A stretch of 64,000 nucleotides of DNA. Source: Rhodopseudomonas_A sp036404135. Lineage in GTDB: Bacteria; Pseudomonadota; Alphaproteobacteria; Rhizobiales; Xanthobacteraceae. The notes below the pieces were generated by a model. That model was given only the letters and a program-made list of their open reading frames with translations. It had not been told where the DNA came from and did no database searches. Positions 43,871 through 52,230 of the stretch are shown in pieces; positions within the stretch are counted from its first letter, which is position 1, and each line of letters begins with the position of its first letter. The position numbers were made by a program, and so were the translations under genes. The stretch covers positions 1 to 64,000 of the forward strand of contig NZ_DASWPE010000006.1 in the NCBI RefSeq assembly GCF_036404135.1. The letters are read 5' to 3'.

Positions 43871-44551
43871 ATGACCGATCACATTGCCCGCCCGCCGCAG
43901 CCTGCCGCGAACGCCTCCCGCCGCGGCGTGCTGGGCGTGCTCGGCGCAGGCGCCTTGCTGCTCGGCCCGTTGCCGCGCGCGGCCATGGCGGCCAAGAGCG
44001 ACGACGACAACGTGCTGTCGGAAGCAGCGGTGCTGCGCGATCCGGACATTCCGGCGGCGGGCAACGCCGATGGCGACATCAGCATCGTCGAGTTCTTCGA
44101 CTTCCAGTGCCCGTATTGCCGCAAGGTGGCTCCGGACCTGCGCGCGCTGGCGCAGGACGACGGCAAGATCCGGCTGGTGTTCAAGGATTGGCCGGTGCTC
44201 GGCGGCGCTTCGATCTATGCCGCGCGATTGGCGTTGGCGAGCAGGTTTCAGGACAAATACGTCGCCGCGCATGAGGCGCTGATCGGGCTCACCGCGCGGC
44301 TGAGCGAAAGCTCCGTGCGCGACGCCTTGAGCGCGGCCGGCATCGATGTCGCCCGCGCCACGTCGGACCTCGACAGCAAGGGCAAGACGATCGACGCGCT
44401 GCTGGCGCGCAACGACGCGCAAGCCAAAGCCTTCGGCTTCCAGGGCACGCCATCGTTCATCGTCGGCAAATTCCGGGTGCCGGGCGTGCTGACCAAGGAG
44501 CAGTTCACGCTGGCGGTCGCCGATGCGCGCAAGGCCGCGGCGCAGAAATAA
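43871..44551 (+). CDS. DsbA-family thioredoxin-fold protein
   Basis: A 226-residue exported oxidoreductase. The N-terminus has a twin-Arg-type signal (SRRGVLGVLGAGALLLG) ending near AMA. The thioredoxin domain shows VEFFDFQCPYCRKVAP, active site CPYC at about 80-83, and the cis-Pro region GTPSFIVGKF. It could be the partner of the DsbB-like protein encoded 3.5 kb upstream. The ATG at 43871 is preferred to an upstream extension lacking a signal. Confidence 0.87.
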   Translation: MTDHIARPPQPAANASRRGVLGVLGAGALLLGPLPRAAMAAKSDDDNVLSEAAVLRDPDIPAAGNADGDISIVEFFDFQCPYCRKVAPDLRALAQDDGKIRLVFKDWPVLGGASIYAARLALASRFQDKYVAAHEALIGLTARLSESSVRDALSAAGIDVARATSDLDSKGKTIDALLARNDAQAKAFGFQGTPSFIVGKFRVPGVLTKEQFTLAVADARKAAAQK

Positions 44552-44577
44552 CGCCGCGCAGCGGCAGGTCGGTTATT
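44543..44577. terminator. Inverted repeat spanning convergent stop codons
   Basis: GAAATAAC (44543-44550) and GTTATTTC (44570-44577) are perfect inverted eight-mers that include the ends of both convergent genes. The stem could end transcription from either side, though the loop is long (19 bases) and there is no T-run. Confidence 0.35.
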
Positions 44578-44779
44578 TCTCCGACAGCTTGACCCAGTCG
44601 CGCTGCGCGCGGGCCTTCAGCGCATCCCAGTCCGACTGCGCGACGTCCCAATTGACGATGGTGCGACTGGCCTGCGCCACCTGGCCATTGGCGACGCTGG
44701 AGGTCTGCATCGAATCGTAGATGTAGACCCCCGCGACCAGAAGCAGCGCGCCCAAGATCATTCCGACAAACATCCGCAT
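44573..44779 (-). CDS. Small single-pass membrane protein, hypothetical
   Basis: A 68-residue protein with an N-terminal membrane segment (MFVGMILGALLLVAGVYIYD) and a polar periplasmic tail (VNWDVAQSDWDALKARAQRD). The ATG at 44779 has GGAG 11 bases upstream. I recall similar short proteins in Rhodopseudomonas, but their function is not known to me. Confidence 0.65.
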   Translation of the reverse strand: MRMFVGMILGALLLVAGVYIYDSMQTSSVANGQVAQASRTIVNWDVAQSDWDALKARAQRDWVKLSEK

Positions 44780-44914
44780 CGCGCAAACTCCGGTGAATTT
44801 CGCCAGCCCAACGCGGCGCGGGGCGCGATGGTTCCGACGCGCCGGCGCGGCCAACCGCGCAACGATCTACGCCGACGCCGCAGCGCTCCCCGCCCAATTC
44901 CCCGCCTGAACCGC

Positions 44915-44949
44915 TTGACTCAAACCCACATATCGAGAATTATCGATAT
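44915..44949 (+). promoter_or_regulatory. arsR promoter and operator abutting the start codon
   Basis: TTGACT at 44915-44920 fits a -35 box. The inverted repeat ATATCGA-N6-TCGATAT occupies 44930-44949 and ends on the base before the ATG. An operator over the -10 region is typical for ArsR repressors. The geometry puts the transcription start at or next to the ATG, implying a leaderless message. Confidence 0.6.
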
Positions 44950-45324
44950 ATGGATTCCGAACAAGTCATTCTGGCGCTCGCGGCACTGGCGCAATCCACC
45001 CGGCTCGAGGTGTTTCGGCTGCTGGTGAAGCACGAGCCGCAGGGACTGCCCGCCGGCGAGATCGCCCGTGCACTGGCGGTGCCGCAGAACACCATGTCCT
45101 CCCACCTGGCGATCCTCACCCGCGCCGGGCTGGTGTCGTCGGCGCGGCACAGCCGCTCGATCGTCTATCGCGCCGAGCTGCCGCGGTTTCAAAGCGTCGC
45201 ACTGTTCCTGTTGCAGGATTGCTGCGGCGGCCGGCCCGAAATCTGCGCGCCGCTGATCGCCAGCCTCACCCCGTGCTGCCCGCAAGATTCGTCGACGGGC
45301 ATGCCGCCCGCCAACATCACCTGA
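44950..45324 (+). CDS. arsR: ArsR-family metalloregulator
   Basis: A 124-residue winged-helix repressor. LAQSTRLEVFRLLVKHEP begins the fold and AVPQNTMSSHLAILTRAGLV is the recognition region. The classic CVC metal motif is absent. Candidate As(III) ligands are instead C-terminal: DCCGGRPEIC (about 96-105) and TPCCP (about 113-117). This resembles ArsR variants with a C-terminal arsenic site. It heads arsR-arsC-acr3. Confidence 0.9.
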   Translation: MDSEQVILALAALAQSTRLEVFRLLVKHEPQGLPAGEIARALAVPQNTMSSHLAILTRAGLVSSARHSRSIVYRAELPRFQSVALFLLQDCCGGRPEICAPLIASLTPCCPQDSSTGMPPANIT

Positions 45325-45332
45325 GGCCGAAC

Positions 45333-45761
45333 ATGGACGTCATCATCTACCACAACCCGGATTGCGGCACCTCGCGCAACACGCTGGCGCTGATCCGCCA
45401 CGCCGGCATCGAGCCGCATGTGATCGACTATCTCAAGACGCCGCCGTCGCGCGCGATGTTGCAGCAACTGATCGTCCGGATCGGGCGCGGGGTGCGGGCC
45501 GTGTTGCGGGAAAAGGCCACGCCCTATGCCGAGCTCGGCCTCGCATCGCCCGCGCTCGGCGACGAGCAACTGCTCGACGCCATGCTGGCGCATCCGATCC
45601 TGATCAACCGCCCGATCGTGGTCAGCCCGCTCGGCGTCAAACTGTGCCGGCCCTCGGAAGTCGTGCTGGAGATCCTGCCGCCGCTCACAGCGGGCGAATT
45701 CCGCAAGGAAGACGGCGAGCTGGTGATCGACGCCCACGGCCGCCGTGTCGCCAGCGCGTAG
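45333..45761 (+). CDS. arsC: Arsenate reductase (glutaredoxin-coupled)
   Basis: A 142-residue ArsC. The catalytic Cys lies in YHNPDCGTSRNTL (Cys 11), with NRPIVVSPLGVKLCRPSE at about 89-106 carrying the conserved Arg residues. It reduces arsenate to arsenite for export by the Acr3 protein encoded ten bases downstream. The ATG at 45333 is eight bases after arsR. Confidence 0.94.
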   Translation: MDVIIYHNPDCGTSRNTLALIRHAGIEPHVIDYLKTPPSRAMLQQLIVRIGRGVRAVLREKATPYAELGLASPALGDEQLLDAMLAHPILINRPIVVSPLGVKLCRPSEVVLEILPPLTAGEFRKEDGELVIDAHGRRVASA

Positions 45762-45771
45762 CGGGCAACCG

Positions 45772-46836
45772 ATGTCGATCTTCGAACGCTTTCTGACGCT
45801 GTGGGTGGCGCTGTGCATCGTGGCCGGCATCGCGCTCGGGCACCTCACGCCCGACCTGTTTCGAGCGATCGCGGCTGCGGAAATTGCCAAAGTCAACTTG
45901 CCGGTCGCGGCGCTGATCTGGCTGATGATCGTGCCGATGCTGATCCGAATCGACTTCGCGGCGCTCGGCCGCGTCACTGAGCATTGGCGCGGCATCGGCG
46001 TCACGCTGGTCATCAACTGGGCGGTGAAGCCGTTCTCGATGGCGGCGCTGGGCTGGCTGTTCATCGGAGAGCTGTTTCGCGGTGAGCTGCCCGCCGATCA
46101 GATCGACAGCTATATCGCGGGCCTGATCATCCTGGCCGCGGCGCCCTGCACCGCGATGGTGTTCGTGTGGTCGAATCTGACCCACGGCGAGCCGCATTTC
46201 ACGCTGAGCCAGGTGGCGCTCAACGACGCCATCATGGTGTTCGCCTTTGCGCCGATCGTCGGCCTGCTGCTCGGGCTGTCGTCGATCACCGTGCCGTGGG
46301 GCACGCTGCTGCTCTCGGTGGCACTGTATATCGTGGTGCCGGTGCTGATTGCGCAGCTGCTGCGCCGACGGCTGCTCGCGACCGGCGGCGAGGCGGCGCT
46401 TGCCCGTCTGCTCGGCCGGTTGCAGCCGCTGTCGCTGGTGGCACTGCTGGCGACGCTGGTGCTGCTGTTCGGCTTCCAGGGCGAACAGATCCTGTCGCAG
46501 CCCTTGATCATCGGCCTGCTGGCGGTGCCGATCCTGATCCAGGTCTATTGCAACGCCGGCCTCGCCTATCTGTTGAACCGCATCGTCGGCGAGCAGCATT
46601 GCGTCGCCGGTCCCTCGGCGCTGATCGGCGCCTCCAACTTCTTCGAACTCGCGGTCGCAGCCGCCATCAGCCTGTTCGGCCTGCAATCCGGTGCGGCGCT
46701 CGCCACCGTGGTGGGCGTGCTGATCGAGGTGCCGGTGATGCTCACCGTGGTGTGGATCGTCAACCGCTCGAAGGGTTGGTACGAGCGCGGCAGCCACCTG
46801 GCGCCGCTGGCCGCAACGCCGAAACAGCCGGGGTGA
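45772..46836 (+). CDS. acr3: Arsenite efflux permease Acr3
   Basis: A 354-residue inner-membrane transporter with about ten hydrophobic segments. AAAPCTAMVFVWSNLTHG carries the essential Cys of Acr3, and VKPFSMAALGWLFIG and VYCNAGLAYLLNR are conserved blocks. It expels arsenite produced by ArsC. The ATG at 45772 is favoured; a GTG at 45745 is in frame within the end of arsC. Confidence 0.93.
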   Translation: MSIFERFLTLWVALCIVAGIALGHLTPDLFRAIAAAEIAKVNLPVAALIWLMIVPMLIRIDFAALGRVTEHWRGIGVTLVINWAVKPFSMAALGWLFIGELFRGELPADQIDSYIAGLIILAAAPCTAMVFVWSNLTHGEPHFTLSQVALNDAIMVFAFAPIVGLLLGLSSITVPWGTLLLSVALYIVVPVLIAQLLRRRLLATGGEAALARLLGRLQPLSLVALLATLVLLFGFQGEQILSQPLIIGLLAVPILIQVYCNAGLAYLLNRIVGEQHCVAGPSALIGASNFFELAVAAAISLFGLQSGAALATVVGVLIEVPVMLTVVWIVNRSKGWYERGSHLAPLAATPKQPG

Positions 46837-46920
46837 GCGGCGGCGCCGGACGGCCAAGTTCCGCTACCTTCACGCGCGAAAGATGTGAGCGGCACCGGAC
46901 AAAGGGTGGTAGCGTCGGCG

Positions 46921-47703
46921 ATGTTTGAAACCGATCTTTGCCCGAATGCCCGCGATCACTCCGCACCGACGCCGCCGCAGGATGTCCTTGAGGCCGAGAA
47001 TGTCAGTCTGCGGCTGTTGCTGGCGCAGGCTGAAATCAATGCCCAGGAACTGCTCGAACAGGCCGGCATCGACGCCAAGCAGCGCGAAGCCGCCGACAAG
47101 CTGCAGAAGCTGATTCTCGAAGAGCTGCACCACCGCATCAAGAACACCCTGGCGACGGTCGGCGCCATCGCCGCGCAGAGCCTGCGCAATGCCTCCAGCA
47201 CCGAACACGCGCAGCAGGCGATCGAGGGCCGGCTCTTGGCGCTCGGCCGCGCCCACGACCTGTTGCTGCAGGCGCAATGGTCGAGCGCCGAACTCGGCAA
47301 GGTGATTCGCGGCGCCACCGAAGCGTTCGACAACCGCGACGCCCCGAAGTTCTCGATCGACGGGCCGGACATCCGGATGAATTCCGGCGCGGTGATCGCC
47401 ATCGCCATGACGCTCAACGAATTGTGCACCAACACCACCAAATTCGGCGCGCTGTCGGTGCCCGCCGGCCATGTCGACATCGCCTGGACGCTACAGGATG
47501 CCGGGCAACGCCTGCATCTGACCTGGTCCGAACACGGCGGCCCGCCGGTGCAGCCGCCGAGCCGGCGCAGCTTCGGCACAAGGCTGATCGAGACGCTCGG
47601 CCGCCAGCTCAAAGGCGAGGTCGCGCTGAACTATCCGACCGACGGCTTCAGCTACGTCATCGACGTGCCGCTGGAGTCTCTGACCTTGCAGCCGGCGGCA
47701 TAG
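46921..47703 (+). CDS. HWE-family sensor histidine kinase, soluble
   Basis: A 260-residue kinase. A predicted coiled-coil (about 22-70, LEAENVSLRLLLAQAEINAQ onwards) precedes the phosphoacceptor region LEELHHRIKNTLATVGAIAAQ (His near 76) and the ATPase domain. The N-box is MTLNELCTNTTKFGA and the WxE motif is LTWSEHGGPP, which define the HWE/HisKA_2 group common in alphaproteobacteria. No sensor or membrane domain and no response regulator gene are nearby. Confidence 0.87.
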   Translation: MFETDLCPNARDHSAPTPPQDVLEAENVSLRLLLAQAEINAQELLEQAGIDAKQREAADKLQKLILEELHHRIKNTLATVGAIAAQSLRNASSTEHAQQAIEGRLLALGRAHDLLLQAQWSSAELGKVIRGATEAFDNRDAPKFSIDGPDIRMNSGAVIAIAMTLNELCTNTTKFGALSVPAGHVDIAWTLQDAGQRLHLTWSEHGGPPVQPPSRRSFGTRLIETLGRQLKGEVALNYPTDGFSYVIDVPLESLTLQPAA

Positions 47704-47809
47704 CGCGCGGCGAATCGCATCGCGCGCGCAAGACCCCCGCGATGCCGCTTTGTTCTTCTGGAACGAACAGGGGACAGCATTTCGGCGCCGAACAACGATG
47801 AAGAAATCG

Positions 47810-48469
47810 CTAAGCTCGGGTCGTTGATTGCGGCTTCGGCGCCGATGCGGCTGACCGCGGCGCCAGCGGGGTCCTGGCGTAAAGCGCCCCGATCGGGCAA
47901 CGCAGACCGCACCCCAGAATCGACAGCTCGGCGCTTGCACCTTCCAGCACCGACAAAACCCAGCCGTTCGCCGTCTTGAGCTCAAGTTCGACCTTGATGC
48001 AGTCCTGCGACACCATCAGCACCGCCTGGCAATGGACATGAGCGCGATAGAGATCGCGCTTTACGTCGATCCAGTTTCGGGGGGTGCCGGGCACCGCGAC
48101 GTCGTCGGTTGTCGAGATAATCTCCGCCAACAGATAAGCCTTTTGAACAAACCGCTGGCCCTCCTCGAAGTCGGCGTCGATCACGGCGACGTCCGGCTCC
48201 GGCGTGTAGTCGCCGCTGGCGAGTTCCAGGCCGGGGCGCTGCGCCGCAAGCCATGAGGGGGCATGGCGTTCCAAAGCATCGTTGAGCAGCTGCTGCAGGT
48301 TGCTGGCGATCTGATTGTGCGCGAGCGTCGGCGGCGTCATCATCATGGCGACACCGCCGAGCAATTCCCAACGCTCGTGATCCGGCCGCTTCTCCTGGAA
48401 GGCACGGAATTCCGCTGCCGACATCCGGCCGGCGCGATGGTCGATGATCGTAGCGTCCATGGCCACCAT
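47810..48469 (-). CDS. Uma2-family (DUF820) endonuclease-like protein
   Basis: A 219-residue protein of the PD-(D/E)xK-like Uma2 family. MSAAEFRAFQEKRPDHERWELLGG leads in, then YTPEPDVAVID (Asp near 98) and YLLAEIISTTDD (Glu near 118) contain the putative metal ligands. Biological role in this family is unknown. The ATG at 48469 has GGAG upstream; another is at 48460. Confidence 0.75.
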   Translation of the reverse strand: MVAMDATIIDHRAGRMSAAEFRAFQEKRPDHERWELLGGVAMMMTPPTLAHNQIASNLQQLLNDALERHAPSWLAAQRPGLELASGDYTPEPDVAVIDADFEEGQRFVQKAYLLAEIISTTDDVAVPGTPRNWIDVKRDLYRAHVHCQAVLMVSQDCIKVELELKTANGWVLSVLEGASAELSILGCGLRCPIGALYARTPLAPRSAASAPKPQSTTRA

Positions 48470-48525
48470 CCAGCGGCTCCGCAAATGGCTGCATGGGCAG
48501 GATAGGGCCGCATCAGCCTGCCGCG

Positions 48526-49128
48526 CTACGGATCGAGCTCGGTGTCCCAATACAAATAGTCGAGCCAGCTATCGTGCAGATAGTTCGGCGGAAACAGCCT
48601 TCCATTACGATGCAGCTGATGCACCGTGGGCGCGAACGGCGCCTGCTTGGGAAACATCCGGGCCTGCTGCGGCGTCATGTTGCCCTTGCGCAGATTGCAC
48701 GGCGAACACGCCGCGACCACGTTTTCCCAGGTGGTCTGTCCGCCCTTGGAGCGCGGCATGATGTGGTCGAAGGTGAGGTCCTCAGGCGCGCCGCAATATT
48801 GGCAGCTGAAGCGATCACGCAGGAACACGTTGAACCGGGTGAAGGCCGGGTGGGTCGACGGCTTGACGAAGGATTTCAGCGACACCACGCTGGGCAATTG
48901 AATTTCGAACGACGGGCTGTGCACCGCGCGATCGTAGTGCTCGACGATGTTGACGCGGTCGAGGAACACCGCCTTGATCGCGTCTTGCCACGACCAAAGC
49001 GACAGCGGATAGTAACTGAGCGGCCGGAAGTCGGCGTTCAACACCAAGACCGGCCAACCGCCGTGCGAGACATGTGCGTTCAAGAAACGCTCCTGGCCCC
49101 CATTTGCTGCGAAGCAGCCTGAGTTCAC
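48526..49128 (-). CDS. HNH endonuclease family protein
   Basis: A 200-residue protein with the HNH fold: CQYCGAPEDLTFDHIMPRS (about 109-127), WENVVAACSPCNLRKGN (about 134-150), giving two Cys pairs for zinc and the D-H...N...N core. The N-terminal LNADFRPLSYYPLSLWSWQ is typical of the widespread HNH proteins of bacteria. Its cellular role is not known. Confidence 0.83.
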   Translation of the reverse strand: MNSGCFAANGGQERFLNAHVSHGGWPVLVLNADFRPLSYYPLSLWSWQDAIKAVFLDRVNIVEHYDRAVHSPSFEIQLPSVVSLKSFVKPSTHPAFTRFNVFLRDRFSCQYCGAPEDLTFDHIMPRSKGGQTTWENVVAACSPCNLRKGNMTPQQARMFPKQAPFAPTVHQLHRNGRLFPPNYLHDSWLDYLYWDTELDP

Positions 49129-49243
49129 ATACTATAATTAGCGTGACGTCCTTGTGAAGGGCTGTTCGCCGCCGTGCACCGTTTGGAACCGGAAGCGTAA
49201 ACCGGCGCGGAGCGCCGCGGCCGCGCAATCCGGCGGCGACGCG

Positions 49244-50713
49244 TTACGCGGTGGTGCGGGGCTGCCGGGCCGCTAGCAGGCTGCGGTAGAGCTGCGCATA
49301 ATGCTGTGCCGGGTTGCGCCAGGACACGTCGGCGGTCATGCCGTTGCGCTGCAGCGCCTTCCAGGCCGAACGGTCGGCAAACAGCGCGCGGGTCTTGCTC
49401 AGCGCCGCCGCCAGCATGTCGCCGGTCACCGGCGAGAACTGCACCCCGGTCGCGACGCCCGCGGCGATCGCCATCTCGTTGGCGTCGACCACGGTATCAG
49501 ACAGCCCGCCGACCCGCGCCACCACCGGCACCGCGCCGTAGCGCAGGGCGCACAATTGCGTGAGCCCGCAGGGCTCGAACCGCGACGGCACCAACAGCGC
49601 GTCGGCGCCGGCCTGGATCAGATGCGCCAGATCCTCGTCATAGCCGATCATCACCCCGATCTGGCCGGGATACGCCTCTGCCGCGGCCTTGAACCGCGCC
49701 TCGAGTTCGGCGTCGCCGGCGCCGAGCAGCGCCAGCTGGATGCCCTCGGCGCGCAGCACCGGCAGCGCCTCCAGCAACAGGTCGAGGCCTTTTTGCCAGG
49801 ACAGCCGGCTGATCACGCCGAGCAGCAGCCGGTCCGGATCCGGGCTGAGGTCGAACAGCTCGCGTACCGACTGCGTATTGGCGGCGCGGGTCGGCAGCGT
49901 GGCCAAGTCGTAAGTCGCGGTGATCCGCTTGTCGGTGGCCGGATTCCAAACCCTGTCGTCGATGCCGTTGAGGATGCCGGTGAGTTGCGCCGAGCGCTGC
50001 CGCAGCAACCCGTCGAGCCCCATGCCGGCCTCCGGCCCCTGGATCTCCAGCGCATAGGCCGGCGACACCGTGGTGATGCGGTCGGACAATTGTAGCCCGG
50101 CCTTCATGTAGCCAATGCTGCCGTAATATTCGACGCCGTCGACGCTGAAGGCGCCGGGCGGCAACCCCAGCGTCGCCAACAGCTCGCGGGGGAACTGGCC
50201 CTGAAACGCCAGATTGTGCACGGTGAACACGGTGGCAGGCGACGGCTTGCCGCTGTAGCGCAGATAGGCCGGGGTCAGCCCGGCCTGCCAATCATGGGCG
50301 TGAATCAGGTCCGGCACGAAGGACGGCACCAGGCCTTGGCCGATCTCGGCAGCGGTGCGCGCCAAGGCCGCGAAGCGATAGGCGTTGTCCGGCCAATCCT
50401 GGCCGTCCGGCGCGCTATAGGGGCTGCCGGGACGGTTATAGAGATGCGGCGCGTCGAGCACGAACAGTTCGAGGCTGCCCTTGTGCGCCGCCAGCAGCCG
50501 CGCCGGGCCCCCGAACAACATCGCAAACGAATGCACCGGCAGCGCCGATTCGATGCCCGCCAGCACCGCGGGATAGCCCGGCACCAGGGTGCGCATGGTG
50601 ACGCCGTGGCGCAATAGCGCCGCGGGCAGCGCGCCGGCGACGTCGGCCAACCCGCCGGTCTTGATCAGCGGATAGATTTCGGACGCGACCGATAGCGCCG
50701 TAACGGGTGTCAT
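49244..50713 (-). CDS. glgA: Glycogen synthase (ADP-glucose)
   Basis: A 489-residue GT5 enzyme. EIYPLIKTGGLADVAGALPA contains the ADP-glucose-binding KTGGLADV, HDWQAGLTPAYLRY follows, and the C-terminal domain has SRLSWQKGLDLLLEALP and SRFEPCGLTQLCALRYG. It extends alpha-1,4-glucan from ADP-glucose produced by GlgC, whose stop codon overlaps its start (ATGA). Length is normal. Confidence 0.95.
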   Translation of the reverse strand: MTPVTALSVASEIYPLIKTGGLADVAGALPAALLRHGVTMRTLVPGYPAVLAGIESALPVHSFAMLFGGPARLLAAHKGSLELFVLDAPHLYNRPGSPYSAPDGQDWPDNAYRFAALARTAAEIGQGLVPSFVPDLIHAHDWQAGLTPAYLRYSGKPSPATVFTVHNLAFQGQFPRELLATLGLPPGAFSVDGVEYYGSIGYMKAGLQLSDRITTVSPAYALEIQGPEAGMGLDGLLRQRSAQLTGILNGIDDRVWNPATDKRITATYDLATLPTRAANTQSVRELFDLSPDPDRLLLGVISRLSWQKGLDLLLEALPVLRAEGIQLALLGAGDAELEARFKAAAEAYPGQIGVMIGYDEDLAHLIQAGADALLVPSRFEPCGLTQLCALRYGAVPVVARVGGLSDTVVDANEMAIAAGVATGVQFSPVTGDMLAAALSKTRALFADRSAWKALQRNGMTADVSWRNPAQHYAQLYRSLLAARQPRTTA

Positions 50714-51972
50714 GCCTCGAGCCTGTCGATCATCGGCTGGGTGATCAGGCAGATGCCGGCCGCGGTGCGCTGGAATCTGGCGGCGTCGAGTTCGGGATCC
50801 TCGCCGACCACCAGGCCTTCAGGGATCCGCACGCCGCGGTCGATCACCACATTGGTGAGCTGGCAGGAGCGGGCGACGTCGACATAGGGCAGGATCACCG
50901 CCTGCTCGATGGTGGAGTAGGAATGCACCCGCACCCCGGTGAACAGCAGCGTCTGCCGCAGCGTCGAGCCGGAGATGATGCAGCCGCCGGAGACCAGCGA
51001 GGAAATCGCCTCGCCGCGCCTGCCGATCTTGTCGTGGACGAATTTGGCCGGCGGCACGATCTCGCCATAGGTCCAGATCGGCCAGTTATGGTCGTACAGA
51101 TCGAGTTCGGGAACGATGTCGCACAGGTCGATATTGGCGGCCCAATAGGCGTCGACGGTGCCGACGTCGCGCCAGTAGCTGGCGGCTTCGGCGTGGGAGC
51201 GGATGCAGGAGCGGTCGAAGCTATGCGCCACCGCTTTGCCGTGTTTGACGATGTAGGGGATGATGTCCTTGCCGAAATCATGCGACGAGTTCGGATCGGC
51301 GGCGTCGCGGCGCAATTCCTCGAACAGGAATTTGGTGTCGAACACGTAGATCCCCATGCTGGCGAGCGACATCGTCGGCTTGTCGGGCATCGGCGGCGGA
51401 TCGGCCGGCTTCTCGACGAAGGAATGGATCACGTCATTGGCGTCGGCCGCCATCACGCCGAAGCCGGAGGCTTCCTTGCGCGGCACTTCGAGGCAGCCGA
51501 CGGTGACGTCGGCGCCCTGCTCGACGTGCTGCTGCAGCATCTGCTCGTAATCCATCTTGTAGATGTGATCGCCGGCCAACAGCACGATGAATTGCGGGTC
51601 GTAGCTCTCGATGATGTCGATGTTCTGATACACCGCGTCGGCTGTGCCGAGATACCACAGTTCCTCGGATACCCGCTGACTGGCCGGCAGAATGTCGAAG
51701 CTCTCGTTACGTTCCGGGCGGAAGAAGTTCCAGCCGTGCTGCAGATGCCGGATCAGGCTGTGCGCCTTGTACTGGGTGGCCACCGCGATCCGCCGGATGC
51801 CGGAATTCAGCGCATTCGACAACGCAAAATCGATGATCCGCGACTTGCCGCCGAAATACACCGCCGGCTTGGCGCGGCGATCGGTCAGCTCCATCAACCG
51901 GCTGCCGCGGCCGCCGGCCAGCACATAGGCCATCGCGTGACGGGCGAGCGGAGCATTTACACCGTTACTCAT
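50710..51972 (-). CDS. glgC: Glucose-1-phosphate adenylyltransferase
   Basis: A 420-residue ADP-glucose pyrophosphorylase. AYVLAGGRGSRLMELTDRR near the N-terminus includes the nucleotide loop. KPAVYFGGKSRIIDFALSN and the left-handed helix region GCIISGSTLRQTLLFTGVRV follow. It controls entry of carbon to glycogen. The ATG at 51972 gives the canonical length. The first of two genes, it is followed by glgA with overlap. Confidence 0.95.
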   Translation of the reverse strand: MSNGVNAPLARHAMAYVLAGGRGSRLMELTDRRAKPAVYFGGKSRIIDFALSNALNSGIRRIAVATQYKAHSLIRHLQHGWNFFRPERNESFDILPASQRVSEELWYLGTADAVYQNIDIIESYDPQFIVLLAGDHIYKMDYEQMLQQHVEQGADVTVGCLEVPRKEASGFGVMAADANDVIHSFVEKPADPPPMPDKPTMSLASMGIYVFDTKFLFEELRRDAADPNSSHDFGKDIIPYIVKHGKAVAHSFDRSCIRSHAEAASYWRDVGTVDAYWAANIDLCDIVPELDLYDHNWPIWTYGEIVPPAKFVHDKIGRRGEAISSLVSGGCIISGSTLRQTLLFTGVRVHSYSTIEQAVILPYVDVARSCQLTNVVIDRGVRIPEGLVVGEDPELDAARFQRTAAGICLITQPMIDRLEA

Positions 51973-52094
51973 GAGGCCTCTCATCGTGCGTTGGCAGGGC
52001 CCGGGCGGCCCCCGCGCGGCCGGCCGGATCACCGAATCCGCCGCCGCTTGCACCGCACCATCTCTAGCGAAATTCGGATTCAAAAGGACAGCGC

Positions 52095-52116
52095 AAATCG
52101 ATAATTTTTTCGATTT
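52095..52116. promoter_or_regulatory. Palindrome upstream of glgC
   Basis: AAATCGA-N8-TCGATTT lies about 125 bases upstream of the glgC start in a locally AT-rich patch. Placement suits an operator for glgCA. The cognate regulator is not identifiable. Confidence 0.35.
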
Positions 52117-52230
52117 GGCAGAGGCATTGGTCGCAGGCGCGGCCGCGCCGCGGGGACTGCCGGCGGATCTGCGCCGCGCTCCCGGCGGTATCAGTGTCGG
52201 GGTGACGGTCGCAAATCCACACCTATCAGG

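Noticed and set aside
49244..51972. glgA-glgC as part of the exopolysaccharide system
   Set aside because: They are standard glycogen genes lying about 11 kb from the EPS locus, with no shared regulation visible.
50707..52104. A 465-codon plus-strand frame opposite glgC
   Set aside because: It mirrors glgC throughout; no domain, and glgC is unambiguous.
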